A DNA stretch of 64,000 nucleotides. Origin: Strix aluco (Eukaryota > Chordata > Aves > Strigiformes > Strigidae). The stretch lies in contig NC_133943.1 of assembly GCF_031877795.1 (NCBI RefSeq), positions 9,727,001 to 9,791,000 on the forward strand. The letters are read 5' to 3'. The position numbers and the translations under genes were made by a program. Under the pieces are notes generated by a model. It searched no databases, was not told the origin of the DNA, and saw only the letters and a list, made by a program, of their open reading frames with translations. This document shows positions 11,801 to 26,800 of the stretch, piece after piece (position 1 is the first letter of the stretch; every line of letters begins with the position of its first letter).

Positions 11801-14800
11801 CCCAAACAGAACTAAAGATGATTGGTCTCTAAAGAATATGTCCTACGTTACTGTGTGTTTAGACAACTATTACTTCTTTTCTCCCCGTCCCACTATTACA
11901 CTATGTAATTTGCCTAACCCACCTTCTGCAACACACCCAGTTCCTCTCTGCCCTTTCGTGTGCTCTAATTTCTCGTTCAACAGCACCCAAAGGCAAGGTA
12001 GGGTCCAGCCAGAAGAATCACTCAAATGCTGCCCTTCTCTCAGTAAGAGCACTAACGTGAGCCTCTCTCCTTTACCCTACAACCAGTTTTTACAAAGCTT
12101 TTGGGAATTTGGTATCTATAAGACCTTTATACCTCTGCCAAATTAACCACTGTGCTCAAAGGTTTCTTTGGGAGTTAGCTACTTCAGCTGCTTGGATGAA
12201 CTCAAGAATGTGTCCCACACCAGAATGAAGAAACAAGACATAAAGGGCTCAGAAAGCAACACAATCATGAATATCAGTTGGACTGAACTTCAGCTGAAAT
12301 ATCTCAGACTTAAAACCAATTTGTATCCTGAACACTTCTGGACCAAAACTCTAATTATAGCTATTCCCTCAAAGGAATATTTTGCTTTCTTTGGGAACTC
12401 TTCCACAGTTCTACTAATGCTGTCTGTTCTGAACAGGATCCATGCCTCTGAAGGACAAGCTTAACAGGGTTTACATACATAGTCACTATGATAAGGACAA
12501 ATACTTGTCGTGTATCCAAATGCAATAAAGCCAATCTACATATCTAGTCTCTGAAAGAGCATACACATTTCAGAAGATAGTCAAAACAGAAAACCAACTA
12601 TTTGCGGACTAGTTAATTACCTTGTCAAGAAGAGGAAGAGGAGTCTCTCTCTTGAGGCAGGCTGGTCCCGTGTACTGAAATAGGAATAGATCTGAAGAGC
12701 AAATAAGACAAGCCAAAACACCATGAAAAGAACTGGGACAACCAGCTGGTTCCACAGAGACATCCCCAAAGCCAGGAGACCATACACCTCCACCACCTGG
12801 GCAAGACAGAAAAATGCAGTTTGTTACTGGTTCACGGCACCTGTGATTTGATAACAAAAGGATAAACAATATAGCCACAAGGAAGCTATGGATAATTCAC
12901 ACGGCATTAGCCATCCCAAAGGAAAAGAGGAGATACATCAAACTACAGTTTGACAAAGAGAGAGCCCAGGTTCAGCAGTGACATATTACTACTGTCTGTC
13001 TTGAAGCAGGGACAAGTACCTGACTGCGCAGCAAATTATCAGACCAGCTGAATGTCCCTTCCTATGAATAACTGGCTCAGAGCTGCTGACTGCAGCCCGC
13101 TCACAACCAGAGGGGCGAGGACATGTGCCTCTCGTTCACGCACAACCCTCTAAGCCCTTTTTGCCCAGCTTAAGTCACTTGTTGCTTTCTCTGTAGCTAC
13201 TGTCAAATCACTGCATACACTAGATACTGAAATGTGAATCTCATCACTTCAGCACAGTAAATTTGCTTCGCTGACCTGTTTTTAAGGAAAAACTTAATAC
13301 TTGAACATAAAATGTCTGAGGTATCTCAAAAAGAACATGTACCAAGCTTCTGACTGCTCCTAATCCACCAAGTGTTTTGAAATTCATGCTTAAGAGTTAT
13401 TTCAGAAGACTCCGAAGCTCAAATTACTTCTTTTGTATTGTAAAGACTAAGTTACAATGCAGCCATTTCCAAGAAGCTGAAACTTCATGTAGCTGGACTT
13501 CTGCATTAACAAAAGGTCAAAAGGAAATCACTCATAACTACTATTTCCTCATCATCTGCTTCCCACAATGAGATACAATCATAATGGCTAACAAATTTTA
13601 GCAGAGTGCTAAAAAAAGCTGTCTACTTAGTCTTTCATGACAAACATGAGGGATATTACATTCATGGGACCTGCTGCAGTATGTACTGTGGCTGATGGAC
13701 AAGCAATGTGCTGCTGGCAGGGACAGGGTGCCAAGCTCCTGCTTTTAGCTCTGCAGACAGACTTGTGAAGGAAGTGCATCTGTCCTCAGGAGAGCCCCTT
13801 GGCTTCTCCCTTGGCCTGGCACCAATGCAAGTAATCCTATGCAGCTCCTGGCAGAGTGCTCCACCACATCGGAAAAGGGTCATGCTACGCTCATAATGTG
13901 GATTCATAACCATGAGGTATTACTGGCATCTTCTGCTGCAAGTAGGCTGCCACGGTTGTGGACCTGCTTTTAAGTTATACCATTAGCCACAGTCTCAAAT
14001 ACGCAAACACACAAACACCTGCCTTGGCCCACCTGCTACAGCTGTCTCAGGAAACACTCCTGGTGTTTTAATGTCCCAATATTCACTAAGTTTTACCACT
14101 GATTATCAAAACAGTAATCAAATCTAGCCTGAAATAGTAGTAAACTCACAAACACCAGGATCAAGGCATCACTGAAAACTAGCAACAGTAACAGAAATAC
14201 AAGTAGGAAAGTATTCAACACAAAATGGTAATAGCTTCCTCTGGAATAAGCATACTAAGCTTGATTTCTTGATTTGTAGAGGAGTTTCAACCTGTCATAT
14301 GAACATGCTATGAGCCAATGTTTTTTTTTTCTGTTCTGTTTCAGGAACATAAGTAAAGAGCAGCAAGCTCTTTAAAAACTTTTAAAAAAATCCCGTTTTC
14401 CTATATTTCCTATCAATACAATGTAAAAGCCACTCACAACTTTTCATTCCAACCCACTCTCTACCATATGCATTTAGAAAAGCAGCATCCAACACTCTAT
14501 TATAAAGTTTCTGCCATTTTCTCTGTATTTCCAAGGAAAAAAAATTTATGCCCTCTACATAAAAAGTCAGGAGTACAATCAGTGTCCAAAGGCCACGTAC
14601 AGGGAATACAGTGTTGTAAACACAAGGAAGAAGTAATACAGACTGGCATGCAACGATCTGAAATACTGGGAGTGGTGAGGGGGGGATGAGGAGACCTGTG
14701 TAACAGCTATATTTAGAATACAATTCTGACAAAAAAAAAATCGTCAAGAAATAACTATTTCCCCTCTCACCCCGGAATGTATTTGTATTAAAACTTTCTT

Positions 14801-17800
14801 AAGATGTTGAAGTGTTTTAAACATAAGTCTAATAAAAGCCAGATACATGACTCTCAAATCCGAATCCAGTCTGAATTTGACTTTAGGAAGCTAAACTCTG
14901 CATCTGTTTCATGCACGTGGAAAATGGACATGCTGGTTCCAACCTGCTGCAAGTCTTCAAGCTGTACAAAGCTGTTTTATCCCAAACGTTACTACTCTAA
15001 GTAAGCAGCAAGCATGATTTTCCTACTCTCACTGAAAAACAAGGATACTGAAGCTTTGCCAGTTAGCTCCTGAATTAGTTTTTAATCAGCAAATCTACAA
15101 GCTAGTTATGGATGAGGATCAAATCATGCTAGGTGCAGTGCAAGCACAGAAGGATAATCCTGCTCCAAAGACCAATTACATACAAAATAAATAACCAGAC
15201 AGTTATGATCAACATGACAGGCTGAGACCTTGGCACACCAGACACCTACTGCTGCCAAGTTTTTGTTTGTGTATGACAGATATGACAGCAAAGAAAAGCT
15301 TTAAAGAGGGCTTTGAAAGAGCTTAAGTTACTTTTCAGAACAGCTTCTGGACTGAAGAGCAGAAGGCAGAAAACCAGTGGCTTGGTTTGAAAAAAATACA
15401 GAAAGTGGTGAGAGCTGAAATAACAGGTCAGCTGAAAAGTCAAGCAAGCATCAATCTTTTTATATTGAAATACACAAAAGGATGCATATACACATCTATT
15501 TTATTTTTATATAAAAAACGTGAGGTGTGATGTTTCTCTATCACTAACAAAGTGGCTTTTCAACTAAATATATACCAGGTGTCAAAGCATTAACAAAACA
15601 GATACATCAGATCAGTTCTTTCTGTTTCTGATAACTCCTCTGTTAGAAGTCTCAGCAATGCTGCTGTTCTAAAGAAAATACTACTGGCTTTACAAATCAC
15701 TGTCTGCAAGTTACAAATCACTCAGTGATTATTACAGCCAAAAATCAGCTTTAGTGTTATTCCCAATTTAACACAACTGTAATTACAAATGTTTTTCATA
15801 CAGAACGCATTTCTTGTAATGAATACCTACTACAACTCATGCATGGGGTTCACCTCGCTCACTTAATGAGGCTGTAAATAAATTTCATTCTGCCACAATC
15901 TTGTCTTTTAACCTGGATTTGGGAAGGACTAAGCAAGGTCCAAGCAAAGAGAGATGCTGAGCTGGCCAGCAGCACAATTCAGGCTAATGTCTTAACTGCT
16001 CACCCATACAAATTATAAGCTACCATAAATTAAAGAAAGAAGATTCTATGGATAGGAACACATTTGATTTGCTAAAAAAGCATGAGTTAACACACACAGT
16101 TGCACAAAAGACAGCCAAAGTATTTTTTTATTTCTTTCCTGCAAAAAAGGCTCAGGCCAAGGAAAATAAAATTGTTACGTTTGCTCGTTCGCTGTCTTAC
16201 CTGGACAAGCTCTCTGTATGCAGATTTCGCTAAGTTATAAGGCACCAGAAGATTTGATGCCAGAAAGTAGAGAACTTCCAAACCAGTGAAAATCATGGCA
16301 AATTTGTTGATGACGACAATGGTTTCCAAAGGGACCAGGCAAAGTCGCGCCAGCAGAGGGAGCATGTGAGCAGAGAAAAGCCAGATCTGTTTTGTTTTCA
16401 TGACGCAGGAGCAGAGTGTACATACCACCAGCTGACCTGAAAACGCGACACAGTATTTCATAATCAAGCTGATTATCCCCTTCAGGAAAAAACGTATTTT
16501 AATACGTTATCTTTTCATAACACAGTTATCAACATCCAGCATGTTATGACAGTTCTAACTGGGACATATCTGTTATGAAACCAGGCTCCTCCATGTCTTT
16601 TGCTGGGTCACAAAAGTTACAGTTTTCAACCTACGCTAAGTGCGCATGCTTTCACTTTACAGATTAGTAAACTGTAAACCCAAAACACATGCAGAATCGT
16701 ACTCAGATTAATATGAAGTCCTCAGAATAAATCATGCAGGGGATAACCCAACAGGCATCCCTCTTTTTCCTTAACATCCCCAGCTCAACTTAAATCCCAT
16801 CACTACCTGTATACACAGCAGCAGCTTTTCTGAAGCCCAGCTATACTACTGTTTCATCTCGATCTACACAAAAAAAGTAATCAGAGATTCCAAATGGCTT
16901 TTACAGCAACAGTATTTATACTGTCAAGAGGAATTACTGGCCAAGAACAGCAACAGGAGAACAGCCAGGTCAGCAGCTGAGACTTCAATAATTTCATAAT
17001 GCCCTGAGGCAGTTGCTCAAAATTATCACTGAAGCTTGCAAGTGACAGATAATTAACATCTAAATTCTCTTTAACAGTTGGCAGGGACACAAGCACGAGC
17101 ACATCTCTCCCACACACACAGAGATTTGGAGGGTGGTGTTTCTACAGCAGACCACTTCTGTATAAATGCTCCCATTAGAGTTACTGGAAGTTGTACCCTT
17201 CATCTCAGAGGAAATGTAATGGGGTGAAATGCACATTGCCTGGATAAGAACAACTCTCACTCATCATTTTGCAGTCAGGAAAGAAAGTTCATTGAGTATT
17301 ATTTAAAAGCAGAATCTTGTTCACCACCTATGGTAGCTTACATCCAAAAGCCACAATAAGTGGTACTAAACCCAAGTGCTTTGTTTTGGAGCTACCTCCA
17401 CTAATGTTTGCATTTCACAACTCTGCCCGAAACCAGGAGTTAGCCTTAGCATTAACGTCTCTAGGTCAGCACTAACTCCCTGTGTTCACCTAAGTTTACT
17501 GACCTTGTAAGCCCTCCTGGATGGGTTGGGGAGGGAAGTTGCAAGAGGAGAAATAGCAGCACCAGGGTTTTGCTTTCATTCTGCTTAGCTTCCATACCTA
17601 GGAAAGGACTTCTGCTTTCAAAATAACTGCAACTGAGCTGAAACCAATCTCTAATCTCTACAACTTAAGCACACAAAGTTCTTGCTCCTTCACACTGTCC
17701 TCTTTCAAGTTTAAGTCCTACTATCAATTTGCTAGATGTATTTTTGAATTAGCAGGTGTCTTTTCAGAACGAGCACCCTTGCTCTCAGCAAGACACTATC

Positions 17801-20800
17801 AGCATTCTGGGTTTTACAAGCCTCAGAGAAAGTTACTCTACTCATCTTTTTAGAAGTTCAACAGACTCCAGCTCTGAAGCATTCTCCCTCTGCTTTGTTG
17901 TTCTCTGCCCACACACACGTTGCTACAACCCTATTTAAGATACCACCAGCACACTGCTGTGCTGTAATATTCAGGAGCCTGGCACAGTCAGCTTGCGAGG
18001 ATTTCTGCGACTCATGGTAACTAAGGCAACCCAGCTTCACACACAAAGGGATACAAATATCAGCGTCCAATATGTTCTTCAGGATTTAGTAAAGAGTGTC
18101 ATCATCTGAAATAAAATATTGCAACAACATCACATTAAACAATCAGCACTCTTTGGGATGACTCTGGAGCTCTCCAATCATGCGATAGGACCTCCGAGTT
18201 CAGTCTCATCTCATGCAACAGCAAAACCTGTTTTCCTCCAACAGCGATGTCCCGAGTATGCTGGTCATGCCTGCTAAACTCTCTGACCCTCCCACCTTTT
18301 TAATTGAAACACCAAAAGTTACTTGTCATGGGAAGGAGAGGAACCATCAAAGGAAATACATGAAGCACTTTCTTTGGAGGCCCCAATCTCCTTCCTGAAG
18401 TCTGCACCTTGTCAATTCTCAACCCTTTCAGGAAGGGCCTGACATGTCTCCAATGGAGCTTTTAGTGACTGGTACTTCTCATTTTAAACTGGTGTAGCAG
18501 CACCTTAGCTCAGGACAGAATCTCTCTCTGCAGTAAACCATAGTTTAATTCCAAGTGGACACCATCAGTCATCACACATAACATAGCAGGATCAGTCAGA
18601 AAAAACTAGTTTGTACCTCATTATCAAACCATTAAAAGATTTTAACACTCTAGCTATCTGCTAAAACTAGCAAATCCAGCTGAATGTTTGCACTCTGTAA
18701 ACTCAAATGCCAGGGACTGAAAACTGCCAGACACACCTAAGGAACCCGACAGCTGGAATCCTCCTGCAGGACACCAGGCTCCTCTGCTGGGGAATGAGGC
18801 AATAAGGAAGAAATCTATTGCCTTCAGTTCCCGCCCATTCTTTTCCCTTCCCAAAACCTCCACAAATACATTAAACATTGCTGACAAGTAGCCAAAGCCT
18901 CCCAGCTTGTAAGCGAATGGAAAATGTGCAACAAGAAAGCCTGTGTGGTACAGCCACTGCTCAAGCCACTTTGAGTAGGGAAGTGTCTTTATTTCATTCC
19001 CAATTTTAAAAAGCTGACATTAACAAATTCCCCGGCTACATCATTAACTGTTATTCAAAAAACAGGCTCTCAAAGTTAATATATAATACCATTACAGCGC
19101 ACTAAGAAAAACCAAGTTTTCATGGTAGCATCACTTCCAAAACCATGCAGCTTCGTCATGTTCACAGCTGACATGGTCACAAAGTGGCACACTCATCCAA
19201 GGGGCAGTCTTCAAAGATATTTATTTCTTCCATCCAGCACTTAGGAACTAGTAGTAACCCTAGTCAAAGTCATCAGACTGAATTAGATACAGGGGAAGAA
19301 ATGACTATGAGAGCCCATTCAAAAAGCACTAATGAATAAAAGCATTAACAAAGATTAAATCTGTGAACCAGCTGGCATACTGTACATCATCCCCTTAATT
19401 CTGACCAGAACTTTTAGGAACTAGAGCTGTATCAGTGGCACCATTATTCCCGCATGCACCTGCCTCAGTGTCTTTGCAACAGTGCTTCAGCACAACACTG
19501 GCAGAACATGTAAGAAGATGGAGCAGAGCACCTGTCTATTCATTTTGCTGTGAAGATGACACAGTTCAGTACAGTCCTGAGACATGGCAGATTGCACTGG
19601 ATAAACACCTTTGTATGTAACAAATCTGAGAAAGTATTTCATGTTCATACAAGATACTGTCAAGCCTTTCACAGGTCTTCCCCAAAGATGACCACCTGTC
19701 ATCAACCCTAAAATTACACTTTCAAGTTGGCTTTAAAAGAACAGAGGAAATTAATAATGGGGATAATTAAGTATGTTAAAGTACATACATTTGCTAGTAC
19801 AGTCAAGCACCTACTTATGAAAAACAATTACAATAAGAGGAGCCTTTAGTCTGACACTCAGTACAACCAAAACTGTATTGATTAAAACCAGTATTATCTT
19901 TTTCTCACTTATTTTTAATCCATACTAAAAGCTGGATGAAGCATAATAGGTTTGACTCTCAGTTTAGTTTGTCTAAATGTTACTGAATGACACAATGCCT
20001 CCTGATCTCTTCCTGCCCAGGCCTGCCTGCTGCTTTGTGAAGCTCTCTGAGGGATTCTGCTTTATCATGGGACCCTGCATTGCACCTGAGGGATTCAAAG
20101 GACTAATTACATTTTCTTACAGAAACACACTAAAGGCTTTAGTTGTACTTTGGTGTTATTTGACAAGACAGCAAAATATAACATATCTAGAAATTCACAA
20201 GAGAGAACAAATGATCTCTAAAGAAGATTTCCTTTCCTTGAAAAATACCAGTGCTATTTCTATAAAAAAATATATTAAAAGAAAAGACAAATGCCACATT
20301 TGAAAGTAAAGATGCAGGCAAACAGATGTATATATTTTGGTAGACCTAACATACTGTAAAGAAGTAAACCCATTTATATCTGCCAGTAGCAGCTGCAAGT
20401 AAACAGAAAGCAGCTCAGTTTTGCCAACAGTACATGGCTGACTAAATCTGTCAATAATCTGATGAAAACCATAGATCTTAGTGAAAGGAATTAAGGAAGA
20501 TTTTTCTTTCAAGCTTGTCTCAGGCTTAATTTTAAAATACACATGGTGCATGCGTATTCCAATATCCTCTCAGTAGAACATATGGTATGGCATAGCAGCC
20601 TTAACGCTGAATTTATTCTCTTCTGGTCAAAGTTCAAAGGGTAAGGGAACAGTCTAGAATGTCCAGTTCTTCAGGATTTATTTGGGATTTTTAGGTAGAG
20701 AAGTCATCTCTGCCATTAATGAAACACAATTTAAATGTAGTTTTGACTTGTTACTTATTAACTCTTTAATCAGAAATATCCATTAAAAAACAAGTAGCCT

Positions 20801-23800
20801 GCAGCCCCATGCACACACCCACAAACCTATTTCAACTGTTGTTTTTTCTGTAAGAGCATGATGGTGTTCATTATAAGGCCAATAAAGAATAAAAACTTGT
20901 ACAACACTTTCATTGACAAAAGCACTACAAATATGTGTTACTATTGAAATTTCTACAGTACATTCCACCTAAAGATTATTATAGACAATCCAGTTCTTCT
21001 GAATCAGACTGCAAGTCTGAGAAGAACACAGGGGCAGAGCATGACAAACAGACCTAGAAAATACTTCAAAGCTGCAAGTATAGGAATATTGGTAAATCAG
21101 TGGCATAGAAAAAGCCAGGCAGAATACACCTAGCCTCCCATTCCTCCTGCATATTAATAAGAATCACAGCTACTAAAAGTGCTAAGAGATTTGAAACCAA
21201 GAGGTAAAACGTGCATAGGTTTCAATAAAGAGAATCAGGCAGAGCTCTCTCCTGCATCACAAACATTTAAAGCACTTACCTACTAAAGCAGTCATGAAAC
21301 GATTCATAGAGAGAGGTTCCAAGTACATTGGCCCTTCATATCCTGATTCCAATTCGCTCCTCACATAATCCCTGAAAAAAACCCCCACAAACTATTAAGA
21401 TCCATCTGATAAGACAAGAAGCAATTTATTAATTCCACACATATGTAGCTTCAGTGTATGTCACAGTCAATTAACTAAATTACAAAAAGCAATATTAACA
21501 CTACTGTTAGAGCAGCCTCACTGATGTAAGGATCTAACTGAGGCATGACTTAAGCAAGAGAAGTATTATCTGTAATTAGACTCACTGGCATAGCTGTAAA
21601 AATCCTTTGGGACATCCAAGCTGTTCTTCAGAGCATGGCCTGAAACTGCTTATTGACAAAGCCTCTTAAGCACCATTCCATTTTTAAGTATCCTTATAAA
21701 GTGTTCTTCCTAATAATAATATTTCTCCCCACCAGCTCCATGTGAAAAAAAAAAACAACACTGAGAGCTTGACAGAGAGGTCTTCCAATTGAATGCTTAT
21801 AGTATTTTGCACCTAACAATCTCTTTCCATTGAATTAAAAAATAGGTATGAAGGAAAAGTGACAGTCACGGACTAGTCAGGAACAGAGTTGCTTCATAAT
21901 CCTTTTATCCAACATGATTTAAAAGTTTAGCTCTATCCTGGGAAACTTGGAGGACCACATACCCTCAAACTGATAGATCGCTATTGACAGACACAGTATG
22001 AAAGCCTGAAAATCTGACAGGATATTTGTAATTTCTCTCAGAAAATGTTGGCTAGGAGGGTGGGCTCACACAACTGAAGAAAAAGGTAAAAACCTGAGGA
22101 GACTGGGCATTTTTCTGCTGTTGGTGATCATCCATCAGCTCTGCATTCAAGCAGGCTAACGTATGTAACAGCAATATAACTCAAATATGAACATCACACT
22201 AAGAGCATTTTGCACTTTCAGAAGGTGATCCTGGAACAGCACAGCAGTAATTCTCCAATGGCTCCTTAATCCCCTGCCATGAGACAGCAGGCAGTACTCA
22301 TAACCCTTTGCATCCAGATCTCCAGCTGCTTTTTCTGCCTTCTGTGACCCTTCCCTTCTCCACTCCTGGGACGGCTGCTGCTCCACCCTTATCAGGACAC
22401 TACCAACTCTGCCACCAGCAGCACAACCAAGCCTGTGCTTGTATCTGGCTGATACTCTCTGGTCATTCATGTCTAGCTGCATCACATCCCAGGAATGCCA
22501 GGCAGACAGACTTGATCTGACCCCGCATGGAACTAGCTGAGTCTGTTTGCTTGAGGTGTATGGCACTTCATTTATTACCTACTTATTTATATCGGTGAGG
22601 CAAACTACACTTGCTGGAAACAGATACAGTCAAAGCAAAGCAAACTACTGGAAACCACAACCAATACAAGAATTGCTCTTTTTGTTTCAGCGCAGAAAAA
22701 TATGCAATATTGGAAGCATTCACTTCTCCCCACAAATGTGGAAATATACCCTTGTTCTAGTATTAGCTTGCTACCCCAAGCTAAGGTATTCACATTTTCA
22801 TTTGCAAAAAATCTCTGGAATTCAAGACATAAATCTCAAAGTACTAAAACAAACACTTCAAAGCCTGTTCTTCATAGCTGACAACCCTGCCTACTCACTG
22901 CAGTTTTTCAAGTGTCATAGTATATGCGAGGTATGTTGAAATGGGTTCTTTAGACTGTAACCTACAATTAAAAACACATGAGGATTGAAAAGGCACCTAA
23001 GACAACTGATTCTAGATAGAATTTCCCCCTTGTTATCAAGGTATAGCTAAGCACAAGGTTTTCTTCCAACATCCATACGGATGTAGTAGTCTTTGGGACA
23101 AAGTTGGGTGTTTTATTTATTTCATATGAACCTGCAGAAGGCACTTTCTGAAACCAGCAACACAAACAGGATAATCCATCAGAGTTACAAAGGGAGGAAA
23201 AAATAACACCATTTGCAACATGCTGAAGATGGCTTTTTGTATTAGCAACGCCATGCTCCATCCTCAAATATAGGGTGAAAACACCAGCTATTTCTAAACT
23301 GCTAGAAGGAAAGCAGTGAAGACATCAAGTTTCTTCTGTATCTGTTAGGAAACAGGTTACAAAATCATCCAGGATACCACTGTAGCAAGACAACCTTACA
23401 CAACTTAGCTAAGACATACCAACAAAGCTGCACTTACAGTTGCTTCTTCAACACCAAGAACATGCCTGGAGATGACCCAAATTCCTTCAAGCTACATTTC
23501 TTGCCATTGTCTATCTGATTCAGTCATCTTCACAGAAGTCTGTACTTGGCTTAATTCTTTAAGTAACTGTCATTAATTGAGTTTTAGGCCTACCAGCTTG
23601 GAAAAGCGATGCTTTAAGATCTCTTAATTTTTTTAAACAGCATTTGTAGATGATGTCTGAATAAGGAAAGTCAAAGCAATGATTCTCTTATTACTAGTAC
23701 AAACACAAGGATCTTTTGGCACAGACACCAATCAGAAGATGACTCGAACAGCTGCAGTGCCATACAAGATGCTGAGAAGAGCAAGTGCCTGCACTCAATT

Positions 23801-26800
23801 TTGATCAATTAAAGCTGTATTAAGCTGCAGCTTTTACATTTGAGAATTGTTCACTTTACTGCAGCAATGTAAGAAAACAAGAATGCTAAAAATCATTATT
23901 TACTAGTTAATTGAATGATTGAAACTACATTATTACTTTAGAAAATTAGGATATAAAAATAAAGCTTAGATCAGACTGCCTGCTGTTCATTCTGTAGATG
24001 CATTACCAGCTTCATTTAATCAAGCTGCTGGACTGTTAACATATACTCACGGACATCCGTGACTAACATTGCTCTAAAAAGGTAAAGAGATACAGTGCTT
24101 CACACATGACCATTTTTTTGTTACTGAAAGTGCAGAAAGGTCTTCTGTTATTAAAAATATGCTTTGTAATTGACTGACATAAGGCACAGTGGTTATCTGA
24201 TCTAATTGACTCATATTGCTGACATTTACTTTGGCTGATTAATCTCTGTCATCAACATCAAACACACACTCTCATAGGTTTTAAATGTCTACAGAAACCT
24301 TAAAATTAAGTGTATTTTAAGATTATCCATAAGAAACAGTTCAGTTGCTCTCCCCCCCAGTCTTTTCATTCTAGGCTCTGCAAGGTTCAACACTTGGAAT
24401 ACAATCATAACAACATTGCAAAACACGAAATAAGATAATGATGTAGATTCAATTTTTTAGCATTAGCAGTGTGTTTAATTGCATCGTTTCTTTCTGCAAA
24501 ACTGTAGCATTTATTTTCCTGAATTTTATTGCTGGAAATGGGGAAAAGAAATGTGATCCTTTTAAGCAAGACAGTTGTGCAGCTACATATAAAATAAAAC
24601 CAGCATTCATTCTCCTTGTCAGAAGCAGCAGGATTTTGTCTTTTAAAGCTGACTTCTCCTTTTTCCATAAACAGATGGTGTATTATCTCCACCAAAAATG
24701 CCAGGTTAACATGCTACATACAAATGTAGCATCTTCTTGGATTCTCCAAGTGTTCACAAACATTAGCTAATCAATCTTTACACATTAAGGTAATTCTCAG
24801 TCTTGCAGATAAGGAAACAAACACGTAAATTAGGTGACTTGTCAAGGTCACATAGACATGGAAGTCTGAAGTCAGAGCTTAACTATAAAATTCAGATCTT
24901 ATTCCCAGACTTGCAGCTGAACCGCAAGCTATTTCTGGTGTGGAAAAAAAGCACTGAAAGCTGAAGTCTTTCAACAGCTCAGAATTTCCAGGACACTGCA
25001 GAGTCACAAGTGCCAGCTGATTCTGGTCTTGTTCTATAATTTGCATTAACTAAACTGGCCTCAATATGAGACCTCTTCATCTGTCTTAAATAGCATCCCA
25101 ACTGGTAGTGCATGCAAGCAATTCACTGGAAGTTTTCAGCTCTACGCAGAATTATTAACAAAAACCACTCAGGAACAGTTTGCACATGTGACTACTGTAT
25201 GCCTTGTTATGATCAGTCTGCTAAATAGAAACATCAGTTGGAATTGGATAGCTTTGGCAATAAAAGGAATAGCTCCACTAATATTCTATTTGTGTGTTAC
25301 ACTTTACTATTTTCAATATGAAAACTAATGGGATTCAAAAATTCTTTTGAAAAGCTAATGCAAGTGTCACTCCCCACATTATACAAAGGCGGCTGCTGAG
25401 AACGCCTTGCACAGTGCTTCCTTCCAAACCAAGTCAGTCTTTTATCTAGGGAATGGCTAAGCTCACTCAAAAGTGTTAGCAACTACATTTGCTTTGCAAA
25501 ACAGCTAGGGAATACTGCTGGACTATTTGAATCCAAGACATCGTTTAATTAAATATTTTTTTTTGTGCCGGTTGATGCAAGATTTAATTAAAGTCTTTAT
25601 TAACTCACTCCAGAAGCATCAAATAGGGAAAGCTTAGTATGAATATGACAAGCAATAGTTATCCAACATGTTTCAATGAAGCCTCTAAAGTCTCAAAGCT
25701 CACAAAGCAATAGAAGTCACAATTCACATTACATAGAAACACAAACAAAAGAGGTATTAAAATCAAACACAGTCCTATCCCTTAATGTATCAATCAAAAT
25801 CCATATCAACTCCCTTTCTTTTAAAAAATTTAAAGACCCAGAACAGCATAAAGATCTCTAGCTGTAAATGTTCTGGACCAAAGCCCAGTATCTGATGGGT
25901 TTTTGTTACTAGCTTTATTTCAACACAAGTTCTTAAATAATGTTTAGGTTGCTTTTTCTAATAAGTAAGCCTTCAACTCCATAAGAAACATCCACAAACT
26001 CTACCTATAAAAACGCAGGACTCCCCTGAGAATGATAAAAAACCCTCTTTCCTTCCTACCCAGGCAAGAAGAGACCATAATTCCTCTCTTGCACCCTCAT
26101 CCATTCAGGAAATCATTAACTGCAACTCTGACAGCCACAACAGCAACATGTCAAGTCACCACAAAACCTTCATTAACACTCCCCTGAACCGCAACATACC
26201 GAATAAGAGATATTCCAGCAAATGCTTCGGAACAACAATTTTGATGCAGAAATAACAAACCTATCACTTCACTTAAATCAATCAAAAGCACATTTTTAAA
26301 TGTTTCACATCAGCAGGCACCAAAATAAGTCAGGCTCAAGTCCATGTTTTCAAAACTTCCCATGTCAAGCCATTAATGTGGTGGCACTCTCCTTGGTTCC
26401 AATTAAACGTCTTGTCAGTCTGAGAGTTTACACTGGCTTTCAACAGATTTCGTTGGAGCCAAACAAATGAAGATTGTTGACTTTGTCTTGTCCAACTCAG
26501 AGTTCTTCAGCCTCCTGCTCTGCATTTTAGATCCAAACCACCTGTCTTTATTTTAATTGTAAAATATACTACACAAAGATGAATTTAAGAATAAATTCCA
26601 CTATTACTTTACTTTTACCACCTTCCATATCACAACTTGCTCTCATCCTAGATGCCAGGAAACTAAAAGTAACATCCTGTCTGCTTTGTAAAATGCTCCA
26701 CTGTTGAAAGCATGTTAGTTGAGCAACTGAGTAACTCAGATTACTACATCAGAGGCCACATTTAGTCTTGTGGTAAGTACTTTCTCTCCTCAGATTAGTG

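Larger units (their letters stand above)
8799..12620 (-). other. RNF145: RNF145 intron 6
   Basis: This is 3.8 kb. It contains an A14 run at 9767-9780 followed by (CAA)-like units and an old CR1 3' fragment at 10900-11008. A 129-codon plus-strand open frame at 11757-12146 has no recognisable domain and is treated as chance. Confidence 0.7.

Noticed and set aside
13662-13913. Minus-strand 83-codon frame in intron 5
   Set aside because: It has no domain or splice support and a plus-strand frame shares the interval. This is chance.
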